From assembly GCA_977006965.1 (NCBI GenBank), contig OZ345364.1, positions 1,054,001 through 1,118,000 of the forward strand: a stretch of DNA of 64,000 bases, in the 5' to 3' direction. Made by a program: the position numbers and the translations under genes. Positions 43,401 to 54,847 of this stretch are shown here, piece by piece. This DNA is from Phymatolithon calcareum. Lineage: Eukaryota; Rhodophyta; Florideophyceae; Hapalidiales. Numbering within the stretch: position 1 is the stretch's first letter; each line of letters opens with the position of its first letter. The notes beneath the pieces are model-generated. The model searched no databases, was not told where the DNA came from, and saw nothing but the letters and a program-made list of their open reading frames with translations.

Positions 43401-44453
43401 TCCGGCTTCAAGCGCAATAGGAATACTGCGTGTGGTGATAACCATTCTGCTTCTCGGGCTTTCACGAAGGAGCTGTTTCAAGTCCAGCAAGTATCCCGTC
43501 TTGCACGCAGTTGTGGGCCATAGGTCGTCAACAAGGAATAAGCACATCTTTCCACGAAACCACTTCGCGAAACGATCAATCAGCTCCCGCAGTGAGGTCT
43601 TGTCTTCAGAGCAAGCGCCACTTCTTTTCAGTATTCTCCAAATTTCGTCGAAGACGTCCTGCAAAGTCGCACGTCGGCCCAGGGACATGAAATGGATGCC
43701 ATCAACGAAGCAATTGCGGATATTCTCATCAAAAGCAAGGCCTTGAAGTGCTGTCGTTTTTCCCACTCCGGCCATACCCACAACACCAACTGATGGACTC
43801 ATATACCCAACGGCAGGAGAAGGTGCCACGGAGGAAAGGCTCGAGAGCAGTGAAAATTTCAAGTGTCCCTCAGGAGTTGAGGGTTTGTCTTCCTCATCCT
43901 TTGTGTTAAAATCCAAACTCACAGTGTGAGGGAGGGCCGGCGTACTATGCTCAGGCACATATTCACTTTCGGCATTGTCCTGAACTGCAAGAACTTCCAT
44001 TTTGAGAGACAGCGATAGCTCAGTAATCAGCAGCATGAGTATATCCGAAGCTTCCTTAAAACGATGCTTCAGATCCGTCATGGTGGAATTCAAAGCATTT
44101 GTTCGAGCAGTCCTTCTTAATAGAGAGCGCATTTTCCCTTGTAAACCTGAGTTGTTGTTCGGAAATGCGTTCTTGAATAACTCTTCCATTGTTGGCTTTG
44201 AACGCTCCAAGATGCAGTGAACGGAGTCCAATCTGCCGCGAAACATGTCCGACGTTACCGAATTTATCGCACGTGGCTGCTGGCGCAGAATATCACTGAC
44301 ATGCTCGGTTTGGCGTTCCATACCCTCAAGCTGTTGACGCAGCCGCTGGAATGTCGCATGATTCCCAGACAGATTATTAAACCGAGTCGACAAGCTGTCA
44401 AGTACAAAACGGAGCTCGGCGACTCCTGCTAATGCAATACCGGCAATGTCCAT
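40494..44453 (-). pseudogene. STAND NTPase (NB-ARC type) with WD40 repeats, two in-frame stops
   Basis: APAF1-like architecture of about 1,319 codons in one unshifted frame. In order: an N-terminal helical domain starting MDIAGIALAGVAELRFVLDS; an NB-ARC ATPase with P-loop GMAGVGKTT (about residue 225), Walker B CLFLVDDLW (about 305), SRMVITTRS and GLPIAL (about 405); a winged-helix part with an MHD-like LHDLHLDF; a helical linker; and about ten or eleven WD40 repeats. TAG is at codon 472 (43038-43040), between the ATPase and the winged helix, and TGA at codon 853 (41895-41897), at a WD repeat position where Cys or Val-Cys is typical. Everything else is open, so loss is recent, or the protein is made by readthrough or as pieces. 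Such proteins sense signals and oligomerise in immunity or cell death; that role is inference here. Confidence 0.88.
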
Positions 44454-44562
44454 CGCGATGCCCCTCTTCCGGAGTCGCCGCTCTACCGCAAATGTCGATG
44501 GCAACCAAAATTGGAAGGAACTTCGTATGATAAGGGCAAACAATGCATTCATTGTTACTGGC

Positions 44563-44965
44563 AGAGGGACCTTCTTGAGAATTCAATTTTTGCGTCCGCA
44601 CTACCAGTCTGGAAAAGTCCTCAAATCCAGTCCGAAATATTTTCACTGGTAATGAGGACGCGGCATAGGTTTAGCGTGGCTAATGTGCTCATCTATGGGA
44701 CATTTTTTCTCATAACGATTTTAGTTTTCGGAAGTGGAATTGCTTTTCAACAAAACTTTTCGTGATGTTTCAAGTTTTTGCTCAAAAGTGTGCGAAAACA
44801 TCTGAAGCGAAAGTTTGCAAATCAACACTCAGCCACTGAAAACCTATGCCGCGTCCTCGTAACCAGTTCACGAAATAATGACTGGTAATGAGGACTTTTT
44901 TGACTGGGTCTATGCCGCGATTTTGATGAATTCTCAAGAAGGCCCCTCTGGCAATCCTCACCAAT
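44563..44965. repeat. Foldback repeat upstream of the STAND gene
   Basis: Imperfect inverted repeat, arms about 44563-44690 and 44835-44965, roughly 75-80% alike by eye, each containing CTTCTTGAGAATTCA and GAGGACGCGGCATAGGTTT. It overlaps the 5' upstream region of the STAND gene. No TSD identified. Confidence 0.75.
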
Positions 44966-44980
44966 TGGTGAGGATTGCCA
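44949..44980. repeat. Perfect 32-bp palindrome, no loop
   Basis: TGGCAATCCTCACCAA and its exact complement abut at 44964/44965. Confidence 0.95.
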
Positions 44981-45441
44981 GATGTGGAACGACTTGATAT
45001 CCAGTAAACCGAGGATATTCTGGAAGTAAATTTGAATCATAACTCTGAGGACACACGTGTGCAGCGGATGGACGGGGTGCCGTACACATTCCGCCAACTG
45101 AAGTTGGACCAGGAGCTCGCCATTTTTTAGGTTTCGGTCATGCGTGGTTCGCGACCGAGCAGAGCTCTAGTCGAAGCAGCGTCATTGAGCATTTCCCGGC
45201 TGTGCTGCACATCGCAATTGTTCACGTACTCCAATCTGTCCAAGGGATTCTGTCATAGAAAACCCCCCAATGGTGGACGTTGAATAAAGGAGGCCTAAAA
45301 ATAATCAAAAAATAGCCTTTCGGTTTGAAGCTATCAGTTTAGATCTTGTATATTCGAGCATTCAGTAATTCTTTATTTTCTTTAAAATTTAATGCGAAAC
45401 CGACTTGGGACAGGTATTCTGTATTCAAAAAATCGAGGGTA

Positions 45442-45848
45442 CAGTCAAACCCCTCTATAAGCAACACGTCGGTCAGGAATTTCGTTTGCATTTATACAGG
45501 TATTGCAAATGAAGAGGCTCTATCATATCGGATCATTACAGTATCGGTCCAAGAAACTACAGTAGGCAGGTACTGTGGGCCGATGTGATCAAAGGAGAGA
45601 GGGCTGGAAGCTGCAATAAATGGCTTACAGGCGATGTATTGAAGCAAATAGAGACTGCTTCTGCAACGTAGAGTATCAAAAAAGTACCTAAAATAAAGGG
45701 TAGCTCTCGGGAATCTTGCGTTATTGCAGGTTGCAATAAAACCTTTAATTTGTATATTTTTAGGCGTATACGGACCTCGTCGGCGAGTTGTCGTTGCTTA
45801 ATTGCAGGTTTTTCTTTCAAAAGGGTTGCTTATAGAGAGGCTTGACTG
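45442..45848. mobile_element. 407-bp Tc1/mariner (pogo-like) MITE
   Basis: Inverted termini CAGTCAAACCCCTCTATAAG and its near complement (CAGTCAAGCCTCTCTATAAG read inward from 45848), inserted at a duplicated TA (45440-45441, 45849-45850). The terminus resembles that of pogo/Tigger elements. No transposase. Confidence 0.85.
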
Positions 45849-45908
45849 TATTGAAAAATAGGAGATTCAAAAATCGAGGATCGTCTGGACGCAAACGCAT
45901 ACGCGGCA

Positions 45909-45941
45909 CATGAAGATTGTTTCTATGAAACAATCTTCATG
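45909..45941. repeat. Perfect palindrome, 15-bp arms, 3-nt loop
   Basis: CATGAAGATTGTTTC (45909-45923) and its exact complement (45927-45941). Confidence 0.95.
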
Positions 45942-46369
45942 TTACTGATTTTTTCATTAAAAAATAGAGAGGTGGAAAAAGACAGGAGAAGTACATTCCA
46001 CACGTGTACAAGTGGACAACACGGATGTGCGTCTGTAGCAAACAATTAAACAATTTTCAATCATGTGCCGTGGCCAGGATCTGGGAAATTATTCTCAAAT
46101 CTAGTACTCCACATACCTTAAAAAATCGTTAAATTTAGGTTTAGCCTATATCCGTTCATCTACTTCGTCCGGGAAAGTGAAGATATTCTGATTCTGAGGA
46201 CCCTATTCCCTACCTTCCAGCGTGTAGCCCGTTGAAACCTACCGTCTGCCATAGGCGGTGAGGAAAGTTTGGAACCTAGATCGTCCTACCTACGTTCTTG
46301 CGGGTTCGCTGCTTGTGTTCCCGCTAATAGGCTTCGTGTCCTAAGGGACATTTACGTAACTTATCGTTC

Positions 46370-46560
46370 TTGATTTCAGAGCAGTCCTTCTTCGTTTTCC
46401 ATGCACTCGATGATGGTCTTGGTGAATAGCAAGAGCTCGTTAAGTGCTTTCTCGGTATCCAGTCTCTTCTCTCCTTTCAGTTCATATCATGAAAAATTGT
46501 TTTCCAGGGTTTCCATATGCCGTCGAGCTCGGATTCCAAATTTTTCCACCATGCTTGATT
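46370..46560 (-). mobile_element. Non-LTR retrotransposon C-terminal fragment
   Basis: Minus strand encodes KALNELLLFTKTIIECMENE near the stop, similar to the end of LINE-C (LLLFSKSIIESMQHEED), with an upstream stop. Boundaries unclear. Confidence 0.65.
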
Positions 46561-49178
46561 CACTGCAAGCGCTCGCTTCTCGTCTGATGCCCAGGTCATC
46601 CAGCCGTCTCGGAGCTACACACCTGCAAAAGCTTCACGCTCATGTCAGATCCCGGCCGTCGCGCCTGCGCCTGCCCTGGAGTCGCAACCCCTAGTAAGGC
46701 CCTCCCGGGCGTGCATGACGATCACCACGAGAAGGAGACAGTATAACGTTGCGAGTAAGTGATTTGCTAACCTTTTTCGACAGTGTTGTGTTTTTCATTG
46801 CCATATCTCGGTTCCGATAGCAGAAATGTGACCTAGATACAGGAAGAAGTAGCAGGAAAGTAAGCGCTCCATATTCGAGAGCTTATATCGAAGGATGCAG
46901 ACTTTAGGCAGAGAGCGTTGCTGTTTGATCAACGTTGTCTCAAGACTATGATTTGTAAGAATGTGCCACGTCTGGCCATTGCCGCTCGTATCGGTCACAT
47001 TCGCTTCTACGCACATCCGCCCAATCTCACTCCGATTTATCTACTTTTCTCATCTCCGCATCTCACTTCTTTAGCGAAGGAAGACGCCCTCCCCATCCAA
47101 TACGGAACGAACTCCCATCCTTCCTCATTCTCAAGAAAGCGAAATACAGACTCCTGTTCCATTGCTTCCCATAACCCCATCAAGAGCACAAGAGATCGAA
47201 AGACCGTGCACTCGTTCACACGCTAAGCGAGATGTCTATTCTCATGCCTAAAAAAATCCCTTGCAGAGCAAGAAGAACAAGATTGCAAAGCGCCGTCGAA
47301 GCAATCCGGGAGGCCTGCCCCAATAACACGGAGTAGAAATGTAGGGAACGCGATTTAGCGCTTTGATATGCCTCTCAGGAGCTAAATAGATAACAAGAGC
47401 TTGAACTAAACTCATTTCTATCCATCCATCCATCTCACTTCTCTCATCGAGACCAAAACCCTATGTTTGCTCTCCACACACATTTTGTCGACACCCCAAC
47501 ACCGTCAACATCAACCGATCTTGCTACACATACAGCTTCCTCAACCTTCAACAACATTAAATGGGAACTGCACGACATCAACTTCACGTGCAGGGTCCCA
47601 CTCTGGACCTCTTGCCCCTATGTGCGTGCGAAGTCCTCAACTCCATACGATGAAATGATCTTATCTCTCCCGCAGTTCAGACCTTTCATTCTTACAGACT
47701 GTTGATTTTGTTCTTTTCGTTTGCTTCGTTCCCTTATTTATGTACTCTAACATCCCAGTGCCGGTGCACTATCGGTGAAATAACTAGTCTAATGTTGGCC
47801 GCTATTACAATCGGTGCGCCTGGTGACTAGAAGTGAACATCAAGTGAACGCACAGTGAACTTTACTTTTTTCCAGCTAAGCAAGCGCAAGGAAATAAGAG
47901 ATCTCAGTTTTCGTCTTCATCTGATGGGAGCCCTCTGGAGAAAGAGATTGCCATTTTTGTCATTTACGCTACAAGACAATTATGGCGTCCATAGTTGCAC
48001 GCTGCAATACAACTAAGTCAAATTGCATAGCGAATTGAATTGTCTCGATCTCCGCTAGGTGCCAGAACTTCAGAACTTTAGTAAAAGTCAGCGGGTGGAG
48101 CCCTCGAGGAAATCGCATGCAATAATGCTGCCGGGCCTGACCCAGCGCATCTCAGGAGCTCCATCCAGACTTAGACCTGATCAACTCCTGGACTTCCGCC
48201 TCCCTAAACTAATTTACAAGAACAAAAAGGGATGGGAGGGTGGGAGAGCAAAGGAAACAATTGCTCGATGTGGTCGAGCGAATGGAGGCAGATGCTGCCC
48301 AGCTGCACCATGGTTTCTTGTTGTTGAGATGCGTGAGTTTGATGGTTAGCAGGTGCTATGATCTTGAGCTCAGAATATTTCGATGCACATTTGATTTCGG
48401 TTCACGGTTAGTCCCCGCTAAGCCGGCTCTCATGGCATTTACTTAGAGCTACGAACTTGGTATGATAACATGGAGAACGCTCGGTGAAACGGACAGTGAT
48501 GTGGTCAAACCGTATTATACACAGGGTTCATTGTGTTTCGTTGCGCCTCCATGCGTATAACAATTGTCTTCGTCCCTAATTCGATGGTTCGATAAACGAT
48601 CTAGTGCGCTCCTTAAAATCGCAGCTTCCCCGTCACCAATATGCGCATGGTTGTGATACTCAAAGATTGAAGAAATTCTATCTACTGCAGCAGATCGACC
48701 AAGAAACTTAGGAGTCATAAACTCAGTTGTTGTGGTAATACATTGATTCGACCCAGTCGCTCGTCTGATAATATACAACGAAAGCGGGAATGAAGCAAAA
48801 AGACGTTGAGAGAAAGTTCCGGACTCGCGGCACCTGAGCAGCTTCCTTGGGCTATGGTCCTATCGATTGAAAAGATCACTGTGCACCTCAATCCCTATCG
48901 AGATAAAATACTTCAACGCTGAAAGTGCGTCTATCGCCTAGTTCATTTGTTCGCCCTGAGTCCCTAGTTCTGCTCTCAGTGAGTCAACCTTGCCGTCTGA
49001 ATATTCACATATATGAATTAATGTACTGCTGAGCATTGAGGAAGAACTTGGACATAGCATCTGGAGAACGAATAGAGAACTGAATACGCTCTCTTCACGG
49101 TCACTACCCTTTTGCGCAAAGACTTTCGGCTACCTTACTTGCTTGTTTGCTCATGTTGACCTAATAAATTAGCGACAG
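46561..49178. other. Gene-poor stretch, nothing recognised
   Basis: Only short frames without similarity. I see no RNA gene, tandem array or identifiable mobile element. Confidence 0.45.
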
Positions 49179-49186
49179 TGAGGAAC

Positions 49187-49513
49187 CAAAGCATTGGAAT
49201 TATTTATTTATTTTTATTCTTTTCTCGAAAAGTGTCGAGAATAAATAATTTATTGTTGAACGCAGAAGCAATAAATTATTGTATTCAAGTTCAGTGAGGT
49301 ATAAATAACTGGTTATTCCCCGAATTATTGGATCCTTCTTGCTACTTTCTGTCGCGATAGAATAACCAGATCGAAAAAATGAGGAGTCCGATACAATAAT
49401 TGTCGCAACCACGACGATCTCAATAAATACAATAAATATGCGAGACTCAGGAATAAATTATTGGAACAATAATTTAAATAATTACAATAGCAATTATTTT
49501 TTCCAATGCTTTG
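49187..49513. mobile_element. 327-bp hAT MITE, copy 3
   Basis: TSD TGAGGAAC (49179-49186, 49514-49521); almost identical to the other two copies. Confidence 0.95.
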
Positions 49514-49521
49514 TGAGGAAC

Positions 49522-51665
49522 TTCTTGATGCTCACGGCACATTTTCCAGAATAACGTCTCACTTTTGATCTCTTTGTATGCCCGCGTCTACCTAGAATTT
49601 GCACTGTGGCTCTCTTATCACGGCAGCTTAACTCGCTCATCGCAATCATGGCGATGTTGCATGTGCCAAATAGAGAGCAAAATCATGAATTAAATTTGCG
49701 TCGTTTCCATTACATGTTGGCGGTGCCATAAATGCCGTACGTAACTTAGCTAAAATATGCCCAATCCGCCTCAATCAGCTATTTTCTTCCTGGCCACGGA
49801 AAAGATAAAGAACGGCAAGTGCTGTTGCAATTTTTGTCGGCTCAATATAGCCAAATGTGTGCGACTTGCTTCGTCACAATCATGAATTAAGACTTGTTGA
49901 AGAGCAATCACGAGGCACCCGCAAATTTGCGACTTGTAAATACTCGTTCATACAATATTCTGAAAGCTCTCCTTTTAAATAACAATAGCTTGTTTTTCTG
50001 CAGCAATACTGGTAGTACTCGAATAGTGAAGATGCATTCTGCTAAGCAAATGAGAATTGGGACATATCATTCCCAAAATTCTGCGAGAGATTCGGCAATA
50101 GATCCATTTCCAAGAACTCTAATCCATGTGATGAGGTAAGGGGACGCAATGCAGAAATACGAAAAAGTTGTACAATTTTCGAAAACGAAGGACGCATTCC
50201 CGCGCCAGTAGATATCTGATCTGAACGCATACGCATGCAGTCAAGTTCAATAGATTTGGCAAGCCATGTACTGTTGGTGAATTAGAAATCCGTCAAGCCG
50301 ACGTTCTCCTACATAGTGTGGTGGATGGCCTATATCGTTCGTGACGGGTCGAACGGCCCTATGCAAATTAAGGTACTTCTTGCTAAACCCCACGATCTGG
50401 TAACAGAAGCTCTCTTCAAGCAGATGCCCACGCGGCCGTGCTGGTATTCTTTTTGGGTTGTAGGTCAGCGATGGACAGCTACTGTTCTTCCACCCAATGT
50501 ACTGAGCTGTATGACGTTATCACATACCAGGCTGCAAGACCCACGCCTCAAACATTGGTGGCGGATATCTATTTTTAAAGCTATCTAGCCCCAAGGTCTC
50601 CGCTTTCGGTGTGGTGCTTGCATGATGTGCAAAAGTGACAGTCCTCCATCGATGGAATCCCTTCCGTTGACGCAGAGGATGCGAAATCGAGCTCATAATA
50701 GAGTTGACATCGAAACACTCTGAGCGGAACTCGGACGATCTTAAGAGCGAATGAGGGACGTTTTGTGTCTCAAGCAAGGAGTTGCAAAATGGTTTTAAGA
50801 TATTCATATTTGGCGGCGGATGTCTTTTGTGGGGGGCAGAAAAGCTCGACCTCACGTTGACGATCTGCACAAAATCTGTGCGCTTCCTTTTCTCGCTCAA
50901 CTGCAAGCGATTTTTCAACTTTGAAGGAACCATCATTCCGACCTGTTTTTGCAAGTTTGCTTTAGACTACACGTTCATGACAGATCGACATAGACTAAAC
51001 GTGTGGATCTAGTCCGCTCGTCCTTTCCGGACATCTACGTTCAACTCCTAAATAGATAGCAATAGTATTCTTTTATGACGACATAGTCACAGCTCGGATC
51101 ATAAATGCCATGTCCAGCTGCGCCATGCCTGTAGTTTAGTCCTCCGTGGCACCCATGTGTAAAAAATTTCAATTCTGAGGTTTGTCGACTTTGTAAGCAG
51201 TCCGCTCTCGGTCCAGACAGTACATTGTCCGGAGCGAGTAATCATTACAGCCCGTTGACTTCCTTGGGGGGGACCTTAGTAGTTGAATCAAGTGCCTATT
51301 GCTAACAATCTGCAATAAAAAAGTGGGCCGGTGTCTGTGAACAATGGTCATGCATAAGTCAAATGTTTACAATGCGAAAATCTTATCCCCATCAGTTATG
51401 TTCGCTGAATGGAGCATTGTATGTAGACATCAATTGAGTAATTTGGAGGAAACGATGAATGAATTTTTACTCTCAGATGATGCCACACCGAAAATCCGTA
51501 ACCACGAACGATGTCCCTCCCGTAACCTCGGACAATCTCCTTCACATTCATTCTCCTTGCTTACGGACTTGCTATCAATTCCGCCGCCTCCACATCCGCC
51601 TTTGTCTTAAGTCCTCTTCGCATTGCCCCAGCCCATACCGCAGCATCCGGTCGATCTATCTCTCC
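49522..51665. other. Gene-poor stretch, nothing recognised
   Basis: No supported feature. The right end holds the promoter and leader of the FNT gene. Confidence 0.45.
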
Positions 51666-52727
51666 ATGCCACATCCGTTCACCATGCCGCTCGCATTCAG
51701 TCATGCCGTGTTGCTTTCCGCTTCCCATCGCCCAGCGGCATCCCTTTCACTCCGTCGTTCTACTTTCACACCATGCACAAGCCGCTCCCCTTCCCGTCTT
51801 GCCCCTGCGCCACCAGTCCCACGAATGGTCGCCGAGGCGTTAGCACCGTTAGCTGCTCCCCCAAAGGGTCCAGAAAACGTTGCGCTACTGTCGTCCCCAC
51901 CCGCCGCTTATGACGCGGCCGCCAACACTGGTGCGACGAAGGCGAAGGTCGGTATCCTCAAGGTGCTCGTGCTGGGCATGGCAGCCGGTGCCTACATCGC
52001 CGTCGGTGGGCTTATGGCGCTATGCGTGGCCGGTAGTTCGCCAGCTCTGGCTGCTGCCAATCCCGGGATCTACGCATTCCTCATGGGCGCCATTGGACTT
52101 CCTTTTGGAATGACTCTCGTGATGACGACAGGGTCTGAACTCTTCCTTGGAAATATCATGATGTTGAGCGCGGCAGCGTTCCAGAAGAAGACTCCTTGGA
52201 TGCGCGTGTTCTGGAATTGGACGCTGGTATTTTTCGCAAACTTTGCTGGCGCATTGGCTATCGTTGCTCTGGCAGTTGGGTCGCAGGTCGTCACACCTCT
52301 GGCAGCGGCTACTGCAGCAGGACTGGCAAAGGCGAAGTGTTCGCTGCCGTTCTATTCAATGTTCCTGCGTGGATTCGGATGTAACTGGCTTGTGTCGTCC
52401 GGTGTGTACGTCGCCAGTGGGGCAAGAGACTTTACTAGTAAGCTGGCTGTGGCGTTCACCGTGGTGTCGACTTTCGTGACGATTGGGTTTGATAACTCGA
52501 TCACCAACATGTTCTTCATTCCGATGGGAATGGCTTGCGGTGCCGATGTTTCCGTGAAATCGTTTTTGTTGGCCAACCTACTCCCGGTGTCCCTCGGGAA
52601 TATCATCGCGGGGACTATATTCGTGTCCTTTGTCTATCACTTTGGGCATAAAAAGGAGAAGGCTCCTGTGCTACAAACCGTACCAGTGCCTGCTGCTCAA
52701 AACTCTGTGCTTAAGCGCATGATGTAA
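51666..52727 (+). CDS. Formate/nitrite transporter (FNT, NAR1-like), plastid-targeted; pore histidine replaced by Asn
   Basis: 353 residues from the ATG at 51666 (open sequence upstream is not needed). The first 60 residues are rich in Ser, Pro, Arg and Ala with early Phe, like a plastid transit peptide. Six membrane helices follow, with FNT hallmarks SELFLGN, FLRGFGCNWLVSSGVY and NMFFIPMGMACGADVSV. In most FNT channels the fifth helix carries a central His in a pattern like GFEHSIANM; here the corresponding residues are GFDNSITNM, with Asn277 at the His position. NAR1 proteins bring nitrite into plastids for nitrite reductase; formate or bicarbonate are alternatives. Single exon. Confidence 0.92.
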   Translation: MPHPFTMPLAFSHAVLLSASHRPAASLSLRRSTFTPCTSRSPSRLAPAPPVPRMVAEALAPLAAPPKGPENVALLSSPPAAYDAAANTGATKAKVGILKVLVLGMAAGAYIAVGGLMALCVAGSSPALAAANPGIYAFLMGAIGLPFGMTLVMTTGSELFLGNIMMLSAAAFQKKTPWMRVFWNWTLVFFANFAGALAIVALAVGSQVVTPLAAATAAGLAKAKCSLPFYSMFLRGFGCNWLVSSGVYVASGARDFTSKLAVAFTVVSTFVTIGFDNSITNMFFIPMGMACGADVSVKSFLLANLLPVSLGNIIAGTIFVSFVYHFGHKKEKAPVLQTVPVPAAQNSVLKRMM

Positions 52728-54847
52728 TTGACAATCGAAGGGTCACCTTTTGTGGGTTTTTGAATTGATTTTTTTTTGTGTTCAAATAAAAGTTTTTCTT
52801 CAGGTAACAACTGCATTCCCTTCACTTGGACCTTAGCATCAGTCACAATGCAGCTCTGGAAATGCCTCGCCGAACGATTCTCGTGTCGTCCCTTCCATGG
52901 CCACATGCATTCATTCATTTTGCCTTTTCCCCTAGTGGGGCTAACAGCGATTCGACGGCCTATGTTTCTTCCATTATATTCTATCGTTAGTGACTTTGAC
53001 TGCGGCTCTTACGTTTAGTCCAGGTACGTCGCCAAAGATTGATTTTGGCGTTGGTCTAACTGGAGTCTGGTGGAGAAACTTATTGCTTCCCGAGTGCCTT
53101 CTCTGCCTCCTGTACGCCCCTTTCGGGATGGGTTCCTTCGCAAGAACCGAAGGGATCCTGTTCCGCGCGCGGGTGCGTGGATTGCAGGACAGGAAATCTT
53201 CCAGGGCCGCAAGTTATTGATAATTGAATCTCGCTCGTTTCGAATATCGCCTTCCTTTTGTTTCGCGAATCAGACCCCTTCACAATTGTGCCCAAAATTG
53301 CTCCTTTCAGGGTGCTGCCAATTGCAAGAAAGTAAGAGAGGTGGTAGTTTTGATAAACATGAGTAGCTTGTCCAATAAGTGAGAGACGTCATGATTTTTG
53401 CTGAGAGCGGACCTATTCCAATCCTAGCTATGCCTATAGCTTTGCTCTGGGCTACACTGCCGCGGAGATAGTGACGAGGATGTTGTCGAAAAACATTGAG
53501 CAGTCTGCTGTAGCTCCGTTTTGGCGGGAAAACATCCTGAAAGAGGTACTGTATGATGCAAAATGCCAAAACGCTATCCAATGCGTCAGCGCCTTACAGT
53601 ACTGATCAGTTCCGCAAGCACCTCTCTCAGCGTTTTCCACCACCCCGCACGCCCACACGCACGCGCTTTAAAGACCTCGTAAGTTTGGGCCCCGACGCCA
53701 GTACCACTGTGGATCAAATGCTTCTTCCCCGCTCCCGCACCTATATTGAGCCTTGAGGAATGTCTCGTCTCCTGGAGTTTTTTTCTCGTGCAACCGACAA
53801 CACTCTGAACCAATTATGTCTCTTGTCGAAACCCGAAACTCTTCCAAGATACTCTTCGAAAACGGCCGGCTTCGTGTGACTGGAATGGATATCCAGGAAA
53901 TACCGCATTGACTGGAATTGGAACGTGAAGCACGATAAATGGCGTCGTGAAGATTGGTTTTCCGATCGCGCTTCTGAGGCTATTCGATACTGTGTTTACC
54001 CATGCTAGCGTCGCTCACTGCTTTGCTGGAATGTATGCTACTAGGATATAGGGCCACTGGTTTTTGGGTCTCGTGGAACAGGATATTTTGCGTTCGACGT
54101 CGGGAAATGTGGTATCTGTCCGCCGGTCGATGGCAGTATCGCTGCTTCCCTGATTCTTGGTCAATTCTCAGCGCACGCATGGGCGGTACATTTTCCGCCG
54201 CTTTGGATGCAGCGTTGTGCCCCCGCATTTTGCCGGGTGTGCACACGTGGTACGAATTCGAGTGTGTGGATCAGGCGATACCGTATAATTAAGGGATGGC
54301 AAGTCCATGTGAATTTCTCCAGAACCTTGCATCCCACTAATTCGACACTCCAAGAATTGCTGTCTCGCCATAACTGCGCTCATCGACGCATTGAACTTCA
54401 ATGTTTTGTACGCTCTACAGTCTGAGATCGCATTTCAAGACAAGCATGGTATTTGAATCCATTCCGCGTTTCATGAGCTCCCGTAACTTTTTATTCAAGG
54501 CTACCGCTGAAAGCTGAGCTCGATGTGCGTTTCGGAAAAGTACGTAACGTGCTGACCAGTGCGAGTTGTATGAGGTCCGCACCTTGACCGCATCTCAAGG
54601 AGGCTGATTTTGTTTTCCATATATTCCTATGTCTGTCCTCACCTCACCAGATCAATTAGGCGAGCAAGCTACGTAAGCGGAAAATGGAGCTCAGCCACAA
54701 GTCGCGTAAGTGGACGAATGTCCAGCACCCGCAAGTCTTTCATGTGCAACCTCGACAGCGAGAGATTTCCATGCCGTCTTCCCCTGCTCTTCTGTTTCTG
54801 AACCTTCACCATCCTTGTTCGCGACGCAAAGCAAAGCTGTTTGTGCA
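52728..54847. other. Intergenic, nothing recognised
   Basis: A possible polyadenylation signal (AATAAAAG) is at 52786-52793 after the FNT gene. Otherwise no supported feature. Confidence 0.45.

Noticed and set aside
54710-54847. GTG start that would extend ABC1-like kinase 2 by 46 residues
   Set aside because: The ATG at 54848 aligns with the start region of kinase 1, and GTG starts are not expected in nuclear genes.
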